Shown: positions 17,292 to 25,371 of the stretch, in pieces
How the letters are laid out: every line of letters begins with the position of its first letter
Numbering within the stretch: position 1 is the stretch's first letter
DNA from: Homoserinibacter sp. GY 40078
Lineage (GTDB): Bacteria > Actinomycetota > Actinomycetes > Actinomycetales > Microbacteriaceae
Assembly: GCF_008017545.1 (NCBI RefSeq)
Contig: NZ_VRTZ01000002.1
Location: 903,443-951,364, forward strand
Length of the DNA: 47,922 bases
Reading direction: 5' to 3'
The notes under the pieces: generated by a model
What the model saw: the letters and a program-made list of their open reading frames with translations, nothing else
What the model was told of the DNA's origin: nothing
Databases searched by the model: none
Program-made: the position numbers and the translations under genes

Positions 17292-18962
17292 GTGGAACCC
17301 CCGAACTACCCGAATTCGTTCCGTGAGCGCTGGTATCTCATCGCTCTCGCGAGTGTCATCGGCGTGCTCATCGCCGCCGGAGCCAGCGCCCTGCTGCCCC
17401 GCAGCTATGAGGCGACCGCGACGCTGTTCCTGCGCGTCGACTCTCCCGAGTCGAGCCTCGTCGAGCAGTCGCAGTTCGCACTCGCGCGGATCAAGTCCTA
17501 CCCCGAGCTCGTCACGAGCCCCCAGGTGCTACGACAGACGATCGCCGATCTCGGCACCGACACGACCCCGCAGCAGCTGAGTTCGCGACTCTCGGCGGCC
17601 AACCCGCGCGACACCGTGCTGCTGACCGTGACCGCGACGGCTTCCCGCCCGGACCTCGCCGCCGACACCGCGAACTCCGCCGCTCGTCACCTGTCGCAAC
17701 TCGTCGACTCGCTCGAGTCCGACGTGAGCCTGCGCCTCACCCTGCCCGCAACCGCGCCCGTATCGGCTGCCTCACCGCAGCCCACGATCCTCATGGGACT
17801 CGGGTTCCTGGGTGGCCTCGCCCTCGGCGCGATCCTCGTCGCCGCCCTGGGCCAGCTCGACCCCCGGGTACGCACGGTTGCCGAGGTACGCGCCCTCAGC
17901 GGGCTACCGGTCGTGGGTCAACTGACGCCGGGGATCACCGGTGCCATCCGCCGTGGACGCCTCTCCCGCCGCGCCGATGAGGCGCTGCGCACCACGATCG
18001 TGAATCAGCGCCTGCTGACGGGCGAGCGGCGGCCCCGCGTCATCGCTGTCGTGCCCGCCGGAAGGCGCTCACGGCTCGTCGCCGGCTCGGCAGTCGCCGC
18101 GCTGGCCCGCACGCTCGTGGGCGCGGGCGACCGCACGGTGATCATCGCGTCCGACTCGGCGCCGCGGCGGGGCGTCGCCGCCGCCCTCGACCGCGCCGTC
18201 GACACCGCACTCGGATGGCTCGGGTGGGGCGCCGCCGAACACCCGAATCCGCCGCGGATCACCATCCCGGGCGATGGAGACCCCGCGCGCTCCGCCGCGA
18301 TCCTCGAGAAGGTCGCCGAGGCGATCGCGGATCACGACGTCGTGCTGATCACCGCCGACTCGCCGACCGACATCTTCGCGCTCGCCGACATCGTCGGCCT
18401 CGAGGTGCTCGTGGCCGCCGACAGGCGCCGCACGAGCCGCACGGCGCTCGTGGATGCGACGACCTCGCTCGAGTTCGCGGGCACCCGTCCTGTCGCGGTG
18501 CTCATGACCGAGACGGGTACGCGAGCGCGCGTCGACCTGCCCGCCACGTGGCTCGAGTCCGACCGCGTCGCACTGGCTCCCCTCGCCCTGCCCGCCGCTC
18601 CCCCGAAGCGCCGCCGAACCTCCACGCGCACCCGCCGTCCCGCCGCCAAGCCGGCAGCAGCCAGCTCGGCGGACGACGACCCGCAGGGGGCGGCCGAGGC
18701 GGTCGGTCCGACCGAAGCGGAGACGCCGGAGCATTCGGATTCGGACCCCCATCAGGCGCACGAGTCCGAGATTCTCGACGGACTCGAGATCGACGTCCAC
18801 GATGACTCCGACGACGTCGCAGATCACGACTCCGCCGCCGACGACCTGCCGCACACCGACGAGGGACACGACGACGGCGGCGACGACGACGACGACGACA
18901 CAGTGGAGCCGGAGCAGGTGGACAGCGACGGAGCTCACGAACTCGAGCACGAGCCGGCATGA
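17292..18962 (+). CDS. Wzz-like polysaccharide co-polymerase with degenerate kinase-like domain and acidic tail
   Basis: A 556-residue protein from GTG 17292, which has GGAGG seven bases upstream. Two membrane helices (about residues 14-35 and 166-190) flank an extracytoplasmic domain beginning LPRSYEATATLFLRV, the Wzz/chain-length-determinant layout that sets polymer length with the Wzy protein. After the second helix comes a cytoplasmic region resembling a BY-kinase/ParA fold (VIAVVPAGRRSRLVAGSAVA near residue 248, VVLITADS later). The Walker A GxGKS/T is absent, so ATP-dependent tyrosine kinase activity is unlikely. The last 110 residues or so are Arg/Ala-rich then extremely Asp/Glu/His-rich. 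Its stop overlaps the next start (ATGA). Confidence 0.85.
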   Translation: MEPPNYPNSFRERWYLIALASVIGVLIAAGASALLPRSYEATATLFLRVDSPESSLVEQSQFALARIKSYPELVTSPQVLRQTIADLGTDTTPQQLSSRLSAANPRDTVLLTVTATASRPDLAADTANSAARHLSQLVDSLESDVSLRLTLPATAPVSAASPQPTILMGLGFLGGLALGAILVAALGQLDPRVRTVAEVRALSGLPVVGQLTPGITGAIRRGRLSRRADEALRTTIVNQRLLTGERRPRVIAVVPAGRRSRLVAGSAVAALARTLVGAGDRTVIIASDSAPRRGVAAALDRAVDTALGWLGWGAAEHPNPPRITIPGDGDPARSAAILEKVAEAIADHDVVLITADSPTDIFALADIVGLEVLVAADRRRTSRTALVDATTSLEFAGTRPVAVLMTETGTRARVDLPATWLESDRVALAPLALPAAPPKRRRTSTRTRRPAAKPAAASSADDDPQGAAEAVGPTEAETPEHSDSDPHQAHESEILDGLEIDVHDDSDDVADHDSAADDLPHTDEGHDDGGDDDDDDTVEPEQVDSDGAHELEHEPA

Positions 18963-20221
18963 GCGCCGACGCCGGACCGGGCCTCGCGCACCGCATCGGA
19001 GTCGGCGCGGTCGCGACAGTCGCCGTCGTCAGCGTCGTGTCGTGGCGCTCCGGCGCCATCTTCGACGGATCCGTCGACATCGTCGTGATCGCGAAGGCCG
19101 TGCTCGCCGTCGCGGCGCTCGGCGGCGCCCTCGCGATCCGGATCATGAGCGGCCGCCGGCTGCCCGTCGGCCCGCGCTCCCCGATCCTTCTCGCGCTCGC
19201 CGTCGGGGTGTCGATGCTCGGCGCCCTTGCCTCAGGAGCCACGACCGCCACCGCCATCGTCGGCGTGCGCATCGGGATCCTCGCGGCGATCGTGATCGTG
19301 CTGCTCTCGTGCACCCCGTGGCCGATCGTTCTCGGCTCGCTGCTCGGCGCGATGGGTGCCGTCGCCGTGGTCGCCGCCGCCACCGGCGTTTCGAGCTATG
19401 CGGCGACCGGCCGCCTCGCGGGCGGTATTCCCGAGATCCAGGAGAACGAGCTCGCCGGGCTCGCCGCACTTCCGCTGCTCGCACTCATCGTGCTGCTGTT
19501 CCGCGACGGAATCACGCTGCGGCTCGCGGCCCCGGCCGTGGTGCTCGCGGGGATCCTCTGGGCGACCCAGTCGCGGACCGCGCTCGTCGTGCTCGCGGTG
19601 GCCGTCGTCGTCGCACTGCTCACGACCCCGCGACTGCACTGGACCGCAGCCGTCGCCGTCTTCGCATCCGTGCCCATCGTGTACGCGGTGCTCGCCTTCA
19701 CGTCACTCATCGAGGACGTCCTGGTGCGCGACCAGACGGCCGCCGAGATCGCCTCGCTCAGCTCGCGCACCGACGCCTGGCAGGTCGTGCTCGACTGGAA
19801 CGCGACCAGCTGGGAGCGCTGGATCGGACTCGGGCTCTCGGTCAAGCAGATCGACGTGGATCTCCCCTTCCGCGATACCCAGGTGTTCGACTCGAGCTGG
19901 GTCTCAGTACTCGCTCAGGCGGGCGTCCTGGGGCTCATCGTGGTGCTGATCTGGATCGGCCTCGCGTTCGTGGACGCCGCCCGGCATCCGACCGGCCGCT
20001 TCCTCATGATCCCCCTGCTCGTGCTCCTCGCGGTCCGCGGGCTCACCGAGAACGGGTTGCTCGACGCGAGCACCACGTTCCTCGTGCTCGCGACGATCGC
20101 GATCGCCGCAGACCCCGACTCCCGGCGCTCCCCGGCGCCGGTCACCCCCCGCACCACCTTCGCGCGAACCCCCGCGCGATACGCATCGGTCCACCCGAAC
20201 CCGCAAGGAGCGACCACATGA
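18959..20221 (+). CDS. O-antigen ligase/Wzy-like polysaccharide polymerase
   Basis: A 420-residue polytopic membrane protein with about ten hydrophobic segments and one larger extracytoplasmic loop in the second half (about residues 255-310, containing SSRTDAWQVVLDWNATSWER). That loop is the normal feature of the Wzy_C/O-antigen ligase superfamily. ENELAGLAALPLLAL and TQSRTALVVLAVA precede the loop, as in related actinobacterial polymerases. The role inferred is joining of repeat units exported by the flippase, with length set by the preceding Wzz-like protein. The ATG start overlaps the upstream TGA, and its own TGA overlaps the TagD-like start, so the three genes are co-translated. Confidence 0.85.
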   Translation: MSADAGPGLAHRIGVGAVATVAVVSVVSWRSGAIFDGSVDIVVIAKAVLAVAALGGALAIRIMSGRRLPVGPRSPILLALAVGVSMLGALASGATTATAIVGVRIGILAAIVIVLLSCTPWPIVLGSLLGAMGAVAVVAAATGVSSYAATGRLAGGIPEIQENELAGLAALPLLALIVLLFRDGITLRLAAPAVVLAGILWATQSRTALVVLAVAVVVALLTTPRLHWTAAVAVFASVPIVYAVLAFTSLIEDVLVRDQTAAEIASLSSRTDAWQVVLDWNATSWERWIGLGLSVKQIDVDLPFRDTQVFDSSWVSVLAQAGVLGLIVVLIWIGLAFVDAARHPTGRFLMIPLLVLLAVRGLTENGLLDASTTFLVLATIAIAADPDSRRSPAPVTPRTTFARTPARYASVHPNPQGATT

Positions 20222-20667
20222 CCCGAATCGGCTACGCCGCAGGCGCCTACGACCTGTTCCACATCGGCCACCTCAACATCCTCAAACACGCTAAGAGTGC
20301 GTGCGATCACCTCATCGCGGGCGTCGTGTCCGACGAGATGCTCATCGCGACGAAGGGGCGCGCACCGGTCGTGCCGCTCGCCGAGCGGCTCGAGATCGTG
20401 CAGAGCGTGCGATTCGTGGACGAAGCGGTCGCCGAGGTGGTGCCCGACAAGCTCGACACCTGGAAGAAGCTGCGATTCGACATCTTCTTCAAGGGCGATG
20501 ACTGGCGCGGGACCGAGAAGGGACTGCGTTTGGAGCGCGAGTTCGCGAAGGTCGGAGTGGAGGTCGTCTACTTCCCGTACACGATGACGACCTCGAGCAC
20601 TGCGCTCCGTCGCGCCCTCGATGTACTGACCGGCGCCGCACCCGAGCAGGCCGAACAGCTGCGCTGA
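20218..20667 (+). CDS. tagD: Glycerol-3-phosphate cytidylyltransferase (TagD-type)
   Basis: A 149-residue enzyme of the expected small size for the family. The HxGH nucleotide-binding motif is in GAYDLFHIGHLNILKHA (about residues 8-24). The second conserved motif of the cytidylyltransferase fold appears as TTSSTALRRAL near residue 125. The known reaction makes CDP-glycerol from CTP and sn-glycerol-3-phosphate; related enzymes use ribitol- or other polyol-phosphates, so the substrate is not proven. AAGGAG precedes the ATG, which overlaps the polymerase stop. Its place at the end of the Wzz-Wzy operon suggests that the polymer carries glycerol-phosphate or that a CDP-activated unit is built in. 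Confidence 0.85.
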   Translation: MTRIGYAAGAYDLFHIGHLNILKHAKSACDHLIAGVVSDEMLIATKGRAPVVPLAERLEIVQSVRFVDEAVAEVVPDKLDTWKKLRFDIFFKGDDWRGTEKGLRLEREFAKVGVEVVYFPYTMTTSSTALRRALDVLTGAAPEQAEQLR

Positions 20668-20794
20668 CGCAAGGCGGCGCGTCCTCCCCGGCATACCCCC
20701 AGTTCGGGTGGACTTTGCCGTCCGTTCTTCTCTCTGTGCGAGTCGCGTGCCTATCCTGGAGACGATTCAACCGCACGAGGATTGGGGGCGGACG

Positions 20795-21019
20795 GTGGAT
20801 CGTCGAAAGGCACGACGCGCACGGGGAATCGCGCTGAGGCAGCTCGCGTACCGGTCCTGGTATGTCGACACGTCCAACGGCCCCATCCCGTCGATCTCGA
20901 TTCTGAGCGATGTGCGCCTGCAGGTGCGCGAGCAGGAGCGGGCCATCCGTCGGGCCCAGAACGGCCAGTTCGACGCCGCGCTGCGCTTCCGGGAGCCCGT
21001 GCTCCGCCCCGCCGTCTGA
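20795..21019 (+). CDS. Small basic protein of unknown function
   Basis: A 74-residue product from GTG 20795, preceded by GGGGGCGG. It opens with an Arg/Lys-rich segment (VDRRKARRARGIALRQLAYR) and ends AALRFREPVLRPAV; the middle contains a charged amphipathic stretch (LQVREQERAIRRAQNGQFDA). There is no signal peptide or membrane helix. TATCCT at 20752-20757 could serve as a -10. It follows the exopolysaccharide operon by 127 bp. Family not recognised; an antisense frame over the same region is less convincing because it lacks a start signal. Confidence 0.5.
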   Translation: MDRRKARRARGIALRQLAYRSWYVDTSNGPIPSISILSDVRLQVREQERAIRRAQNGQFDAALRFREPVLRPAV

Positions 21020-21179
21020 ACGCGCGTCACCGCTCCTCCCATTAGCGCGATTTGGTCGCGCAGGTCAAGGGGATTTCTCCATCTTCGTGACCACGGTTGA
21101 CTCTTCTCTCGTCGGAACCCCAATCGGATCCGACATCGACCACCACGTCACACGCGGGGTGGAGAAGGAGAAGTCCACC

Positions 21180-21347
21180 ATGAACATCCTCGGTATCATC
21201 ATCGCCCTCATCGCCCTCATCCTGCTGTTCACCGGCGGATTCGTGCAGTCGCTGAACTTCCTGCTCTGGGTGGGGATCGTGCTGCTCGTGATTGCGGGGA
21301 TCGTGTTCCTCGTGCGCTTCATCGGCTCGGGTGGCCGCCGCACCTGA
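21180..21347 (+). CDS. Small two-helix membrane protein
   Basis: A 55-residue protein starting MNILGIIIALIALILLFTGG with a strong purine-rich ribosome-binding site (GGAGAAGGAGAAG). Two hydrophobic helices (about 3-22 and 27-48) are joined by a short turn, ending in GSGGRRT. Such tiny actinobacterial and firmicute membrane proteins are frequent and mostly uncharacterised. A strong hairpin terminator follows 23 bp after the stop, so it is probably a monocistronic, well-expressed gene. Confidence 0.75.
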   Translation: MNILGIIIALIALILLFTGGFVQSLNFLLWVGIVLLVIAGIVFLVRFIGSGGRRT

Positions 21348-21370
21348 CCCCCGGGCTCACACGCGTTCAG

Positions 21371-21413
21371 CCGGGCGCGGACTCGCCGTCATCACGACGG
21401 AGTCCGCGCCCGG
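21371..21413 (+). terminator. Strong hairpin terminator after the small membrane protein
   Basis: A 14-bp perfect stem, CCGGGCGCGGACTC (21371-21384) against GAGTCCGCGCCCGG (21400-21413), with a 15-nt loop and TCTCGCGTT after it. The stem is long enough to act despite the absence of a U tract. Confidence 0.85.
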
Positions 21414-21422
21414 CTCTCGCGT

Positions 21423-21428
21423 TAACGT
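21423..21428 (+). promoter_or_regulatory. -10 element of an apparently leaderless gene (TAACGT)
   Basis: TAACGT ends six bases before ATG 21435, the spacing expected if transcription starts at the start codon. The intervening bases are GGGGGG, which could alternatively serve as a Shine-Dalgarno tract. Confidence 0.45.
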
Positions 21429-21434
21429 GGGGGG

Positions 21435-21893
21435 ATGTCATGCATCCGCTTCAACACCCCCGCCCAGCGGGCGCAACTGAGCGCCCTCGCGCCGAGCATG
21501 CTGACACCCGAGGAGGTCGCGCGGCTGCATCCGGCCCCCGCGGTCACCGAATCCAAACTCCGTCGGCTGCGGTTGCTCGCCGCCGACGCGAATCCCAAGA
21601 TCCGCGAATCGGTCGCGAGTTCGTACCACGCCCCGACCGACCTCTACGAGACGCTCGCACAGGATCCGGATGAAGGGGTGCGTGCCTGCATCGCTCGCAA
21701 CACAACGGTGTCGTGTGATCTGCTCCGCGAGCTCTCGCACGACGACTCCGCCACGGTCCGCGGGTGGGTCGCCGTCAACTACTTCGTGCCTGCCGACGTG
21801 ATGGACGAACTCGCGGACGACCCCGACCCCACGGTCCGCGGCCTCGTGGCGTGGAAGGCCTCGCTCACCGAGGACGAGGCGGTCACCGCGTAG
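21435..21893 (+). CDS. LRV (leucine-rich repeat variant) protein
   Basis: A 152-residue soluble protein made mostly of about 24-residue helical repeats. They read LAADANPKIRESVASSYHAP, LAQDPDEGVRACIARNTTVS, LSHDDSATVRGWVAVNYFVP and LADDPDPTVRGLVAWKASLT, the pattern of LRV/HEAT-like repeats. These proteins act as protein-binding scaffolds; no partner is evident. The N-terminal 40 residues contain a Cys and a Pro-rich stretch. It stands alone between a terminator and the ABC transporter operon. Confidence 0.8.
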   Translation: MSCIRFNTPAQRAQLSALAPSMLTPEEVARLHPAPAVTESKLRRLRLLAADANPKIRESVASSYHAPTDLYETLAQDPDEGVRACIARNTTVSCDLLRELSHDDSATVRGWVAVNYFVPADVMDELADDPDPTVRGLVAWKASLTEDEAVTA

Positions 21894-21903
21894 CGGATCG
21901 CCT

Positions 21904-21931
21904 TCGTCTCACGCCGGACGACTGATATATT
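21904..21931 (+). promoter_or_regulatory. Extended -10 promoter before the ABC transporter pair
   Basis: TGATATATT gives an extended -10 (TATATT, 21926-21931), 16 bp after TTCGTC (21904-21909). Transcription would start near 21938, leaving a leader of about 140 nt before the preferred GTG 22078. No riboswitch-like fold was recognised in that leader. Confidence 0.55.
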
Positions 21932-22077
21932 CATCCGGAGAGGTCAGTTCCCGGGCCGATCGAGCGCACACGTTCGCAACACGCGACGTTCGATTGATGC
22001 GCGCGCCCGAAGGGAACCGACCTGTTCATCCAACGCCGTGCTCACGCGGGTTCCGGCGCGCTTCCGGTCCGTACGCC

Positions 22078-22698
22078 GTGATCGATTTGCGAGGCGTGAC
22101 CAAGAGGTATCGCACACAGGGCCGCACGGTCGTGGCGCTGCCCCCGACCGACCTCGATGCAGCCGCCGGTGAGGTCGTATGGATCGCGGGGGCGTCCGGC
22201 TCCGGCAAGAGCACCCTCCTCGGCATCGCCGGGCTGCTGGTCGCGCCCGACGGGGGCGAGGTACGGATCGGCGGGGAGCGCGTCGAGGTCGGGTCGCGGC
22301 GTATCCGCATCGGTTTCGCACCCCAGTCGCCGCACCTGCTCGGCGAGCTCAGCGCGGTGCGCAACGTCCGTCTCGCGCATGAACGCACATCCACCGCGAA
22401 AGCGGAGGACGCGCTCTACGCCGTCGGGCTCGCTGACGCCATGCACATCGCGGCGCGGCGCCTGTCGGGCGGTCAGCAGCAGCGCGTGTCGCTCGCGCGG
22501 GCGATCGTGGAGCAGCCCTCCGTCCTCATAGCGGACGAGCCGAGCTCGGGCCTGGACGACGAGAGCGCACTCCGCGTCTTCGCCGTGATCCGCTCCATCG
22601 CCGATCGCGGAAGCGCGGTGTGCGTCGCCTCACACGACGCGCGCGTGCGCCCGTTCTGCGACCGCATGATCGCCCTGACCTCTGCGAGGCCCGAATGA
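22078..22698 (+). CDS. ABC transporter ATP-binding protein (LolD/MacB-type)
   Basis: A 206-residue ATPase if started at GTG 22078 (VIDLRGVTKRY), the usual N-terminus of the family. An in-frame ATG at 21997 would add 27 residues that do not look conserved, and neither has a clear ribosome-binding site. Walker A is GASGSGKSTL, the Q-loop is FAPQSPHLLGEL, the signature is RLSGGQQQRVSLARA, Walker B is VLIADEPSSGLD, and the switch is SHD. It pairs with the following FtsX-type permease through an ATGA overlap. The pair probably exports a lipid, peptide or drug, or acts mechanically on the envelope; substrate unknown. Confidence 0.9.
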   Translation: MIDLRGVTKRYRTQGRTVVALPPTDLDAAAGEVVWIAGASGSGKSTLLGIAGLLVAPDGGEVRIGGERVEVGSRRIRIGFAPQSPHLLGELSAVRNVRLAHERTSTAKAEDALYAVGLADAMHIAARRLSGGQQQRVSLARAIVEQPSVLIADEPSSGLDDESALRVFAVIRSIADRGSAVCVASHDARVRPFCDRMIALTSARPE

Positions 22699-23906
22699 GA
22701 GCTCTGACGCTCGCACGATGGCTGATGCCCGGGCTCCTCTCGCGTTACCGGGTGCCCACGGCGATCGCGATCATCGGCATGGCCGTCTTCGGCACCACGT
22801 CGACCCTGCTGGGCGCGAACGCCAGCCACACGGCGACCGACCGCTACGGTCTCGGATCCGAGGCACTGCGCGCGATCAACGTGACGAGCTACGGGCGCGA
22901 CGACGACCCCTCCCCCGTCACGGCGGGAGCGCTCGACGAGCTCGCCGCACTGACCCACGTCGAGTCCGCCCACGCCTGGGCGAGCACCGAGATCGTGCTG
23001 ACGGTCCCCGACGACGCCATCTCGCTCAGCCTCGTCACGCGCATCTCCGCCGTGCAGCCCGCTCCGACGCGGGGCGCGGAGCCGACCCGGAACGGCATCC
23101 TCCTGCCCGAATCCCTCCGCACCGAGCACGGATTCGACGTGGGCGACACGGTCACGATCGAGTACATCCGCTCCGAGGACGGCAACGGCGGCGTGGGGGT
23201 CGAGACCGAGATCCCCGTGGACGGGTTCTTCGACGACACCACGGTCGGCCTCGACGGTCCGGGGGTCGCCTACGGCGCGCCCGACGCCGTGCTCACGCTG
23301 CTGGGCGCATCCCGCGGGCACTCACTCGACTGGATGCACGACAACTTCGTGTTCACCATGGGCTACCTGGTCGTCGACGACCTCGAGCACATCCAGGACG
23401 TCGCCGACGTGTTGCTCGAACGGGGCTACGGCGCCACCGCCCTCACGACCCTCACCTCGTCGCTGCCGGCAGCCCAGCAGCTCATGGATGCCGTCGCGGT
23501 CGTGCTCTCGATCCTGCTCGGGCTCTTCCTCGTCGTGACCGCGGCGGGCATCGCGAGTTCCGTGGTGAGCGCCCGCGCGGCCGAGGTCGGGGTGCTGCGC
23601 GCGCTCGGATGGCGGCGGCATGAGGTCCTGGTGTGCTTCGTCGCACAGTTCGCGGCGTTCGGAACGCTCATCGGGGCGATCGGGGTCGCCGCCGTCGGGT
23701 CGCTCCTCGCCGTCGTCAGCCTGCTGCCACCGGGGGTGAGAGTGCTCGGCGTCGCCCTCGACCCGCGCCTCGACCTCAACGGATGGCTCACGCTGCTCGT
23801 CCTGACCCTCGCGCCCGTCATCGTCTTCGTGCTCGCCTCCGCGATCCCCGTCCTGCGGCTCGCCCGGATCGCACCCGACGAGGTGCTGCGCGACATCCGC
23901 CGCTGA
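22695..23906 (+). CDS. FtsX/MacB-type ABC transporter permease
   Basis: A 403-residue protein with one N-terminal membrane helix (about residues 22-42), an extracytoplasmic domain of about 200 residues, and three C-terminal helices. The C-terminal core (VVSARAAEVGVLRALGWRRHEVL) is the FtsX signature that couples to the ATPase. With four membrane segments it is a single FtsX unit, so it should work as a homodimer with the ATPase encoded just upstream (ATGA overlap). It ends IAPDEVLRDIRR, the usual end for this family. Confidence 0.9.
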   Translation: MRALTLARWLMPGLLSRYRVPTAIAIIGMAVFGTTSTLLGANASHTATDRYGLGSEALRAINVTSYGRDDDPSPVTAGALDELAALTHVESAHAWASTEIVLTVPDDAISLSLVTRISAVQPAPTRGAEPTRNGILLPESLRTEHGFDVGDTVTIEYIRSEDGNGGVGVETEIPVDGFFDDTTVGLDGPGVAYGAPDAVLTLLGASRGHSLDWMHDNFVFTMGYLVVDDLEHIQDVADVLLERGYGATALTTLTSSLPAAQQLMDAVAVVLSILLGLFLVVTAAGIASSVVSARAAEVGVLRALGWRRHEVLVCFVAQFAAFGTLIGAIGVAAVGSLLAVVSLLPPGVRVLGVALDPRLDLNGWLTLLVLTLAPVIVFVLASAIPVLRLARIAPDEVLRDIRR

Positions 23907-23909
23907 CGG

Positions 23910-24425
23910 TCAGGCCGCGGTCGAGAGCTCGGGATCGAGCTCCGCGAGGCGCACCCGCAGCATCGGCCACGCGTCGGCGAGCCCCGGATGAAGCGACAGC
24001 GTGCCCACCTCGGCGAAGTCGACCCAGCGCAGCTCCAGCGACTCGGCGTCGCCGATCACCGGGACCACCTCCCGCGTCGCGCGTGCAAGCACGGTCGTGT
24101 ACGACCAGAAGCCGAAGTCGAGCACCGAGGTACCGAGCACGCGCACGTGCTCCGCAGGCACACCCGCCTCCTCCTCGGCCTCACGCAGCGCCGCGGCCAC
24201 GGCCGACTCCTGCTCGTCGTGGACGGCGCCACCGGGAATCCCCCACGTGCCGCCGAGATGGCTCCACTCCGCACGCAACTGAAGCAGCACACCGTCACGC
24301 GGATGGGCGAGCAGCAGCCCGGCGGCGCCGAAGCGGCCCCAGAACCGGCCCTCGGGACCCTCGACCCAGGCATCCCCCGGGCCATGCGGTCGGCGAGCTC
24401 GCGGATCGTGCGGAGCCCGGGTCAT
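23910..24425 (-). CDS. Nudix hydrolase
   Basis: A 171-residue protein with a Nudix box, GGAVHDEQESAV then LREAEEEAGV, which binds Mg2+ and hydrolyses nucleoside diphosphates linked to another group. Compared with the canonical G-X5-E-X7-REUXEEXGU spacing, the segment between GG and the first conserved Glu is one residue longer. The REUXEEXGU half is normal. The substrate cannot be predicted. It lies back to back with the FtsX-type gene (3-bp gap) and divergent from the S4-domain gene. Confidence 0.9.
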   Translation of the reverse strand: MTRAPHDPRARRPHGPGDAWVEGPEGRFWGRFGAAGLLLAHPRDGVLLQLRAEWSHLGGTWGIPGGAVHDEQESAVAAALREAEEEAGVPAEHVRVLGTSVLDFGFWSYTTVLARATREVVPVIGDAESLELRWVDFAEVGTLSLHPGLADAWPMLRVRLAELDPELSTAA

Positions 24426-24443
24426 GCCGCCAGCCTAACCGCG

Positions 24444-24449
24444 TAGGCT
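24444..24449 (+). promoter_or_regulatory. -10 element of an apparently leaderless gene (TAGGCT)
   Basis: TAGGCT ends six bases before ATG 24456 and no Shine-Dalgarno sequence lies between, so the transcript probably starts at the start codon. Confidence 0.55.
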
Positions 24450-24455
24450 CCGTGC

Positions 24456-24824
24456 ATGGCTGACGCAGGTGTGCGCATCGACTCCTGGCTGTGGGCCGTA
24501 CGCGTGACGAAGTCGCGATCGGCCGCGACGTCACTGTGCAAGGCCGGCCACGTGAAGGTCGGCGGCGACACCGCCAAGCCCGCGCAGACCGTCCACCCGG
24601 GCACAGAGGTGACGGTCGTCACGCCGCACGGCACGCGGGTGCTCGTCGTGCGGCAGCTGCTCGTGAAGCGCGTCAGTGCGGCGCTCGCCGCCGCCGCATT
24701 CGACGACCTCACCCCCGCCGCGCCGCCGCGCGAGGAGCGCACCGTCTACGCCGTCCGCGACCGTGGAGCCGGGCGCCCGACCAAGCGCGATCGACGCGAG
24801 ATCCAGCGACTCCGCGGCTACTGA
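24456..24824 (+). CDS. S4-domain RNA-binding protein (Hsp15/HslR-like)
   Basis: A 122-residue protein. The S4 RNA-binding fold covers about residues 7-70 (RIDSWLWAVRVTKSRSAATS, then GHVKVGG). The tail after the domain is basic (GRPTKRDRREIQRLRGY), as in Hsp15, which binds stalled 50S subunits carrying nascent chains. Function in ribosome rescue or heat-shock recovery is inferred from the family. The mRNA appears leaderless. Confidence 0.9.
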   Translation: MADAGVRIDSWLWAVRVTKSRSAATSLCKAGHVKVGGDTAKPAQTVHPGTEVTVVTPHGTRVLVVRQLLVKRVSAALAAAAFDDLTPAAPPREERTVYAVRDRGAGRPTKRDRREIQRLRGY

Positions 24825-24840
24825 GCACCAGGAGCGCCGA

Positions 24841-25329
24841 CTACGCCTTCGTGAGCGCGCCCTCGATGGCCGCGATCACCTCGGGGGCGTCCGGCTGCAC
24901 CGACGGGCGGAAGCGCGACACGGTGCCGTCGGGAGCGATGAGGAACTTCTCGAAGTTCCAGGTGACCCGCCCGGCCTTGCCGTCGGCATCCGGGACCTGC
25001 GTGAGACTCGCGTAGAGCGGGTGCTTGTGACGTCCGTTCACCCGCGTCTTCTCCATGAGCGGGAAGCTCACGCCGTAGGTGATCGAGCAGAACTCCTTGA
25101 TCTCCTCGGCCGACCCGGGCTCCTGGCCGAGGAACTGATTGCACGGGAATCCGACCACCGTGAACCCGCGATCGGCGTACTGACGCTGGAGCTCTTCGAG
25201 CTTCTCGTACTGAGGGGTGAGACCGCAGCGGGAGGCCACGTTCACTACCATGATCGCGCCATCGCCGAGGTCGGCGAGGGTTGTGGCGTCGCCGTCGATG
25301 GTCGTCAAGGGAATCTCACGGATGCTCAC
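24841..25329 (-). CDS. Glutathione peroxidase family thiol peroxidase
   Basis: A 162-residue peroxidase. The peroxidatic residue is Cys35 in NVASRCGLTPQY (selenocysteine in some animal homologues). Gln69 in FLGQEPGS and the Trp-Asn of VTWNFEKFLI complete the catalytic tetrad, and a second cysteine lies in GFPCNQF. Actinobacterial members reduce peroxides using thioredoxin or mycothiol systems rather than glutathione, so the name reflects family only. It is convergent with the S4-domain gene. Confidence 0.93.
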   Translation of the reverse strand: MSIREIPLTTIDGDATTLADLGDGAIMVVNVASRCGLTPQYEKLEELQRQYADRGFTVVGFPCNQFLGQEPGSAEEIKEFCSITYGVSFPLMEKTRVNGRHKHPLYASLTQVPDADGKAGRVTWNFEKFLIAPDGTVSRFRPSVQPDAPEVIAAIEGALTKA

Positions 25330-25358
25330 GGGATCAGGCTACGCCGGGTCTCTCGGCG

Positions 25359-25364
25359 TACGCT
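25359..25364 (+). promoter_or_regulatory. -10 element of an apparently leaderless gene (TACGCT)
   Basis: TACGCT ends seven bases before GTG 25372. GAAAGG in the gap is too close to the start to be an ordinary Shine-Dalgarno site. Confidence 0.5.
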
Positions 25365-25371
25365 GAAAGGC

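Noticed and set aside
18802-20217. Long N-terminal extension of the TagD-like reading frame
   Set aside because: The extension lies over the polymerase gene in another frame and is Arg-rich nonsense. The ATG at 20218 with AAGGAG gives a complete TagD-type enzyme.
21938-22077. Riboswitch in the 140-nt leader of the ABC transporter pair
   Set aside because: No recognisable conserved core or terminator/antiterminator pair was found by eye.
24160-24260. Nudix box with one extra residue, considered as an inactivated enzyme
   Set aside because: The key REUXEEXGU half is intact and small insertions between GG and the first Glu occur in active relatives, so loss of function cannot be claimed.
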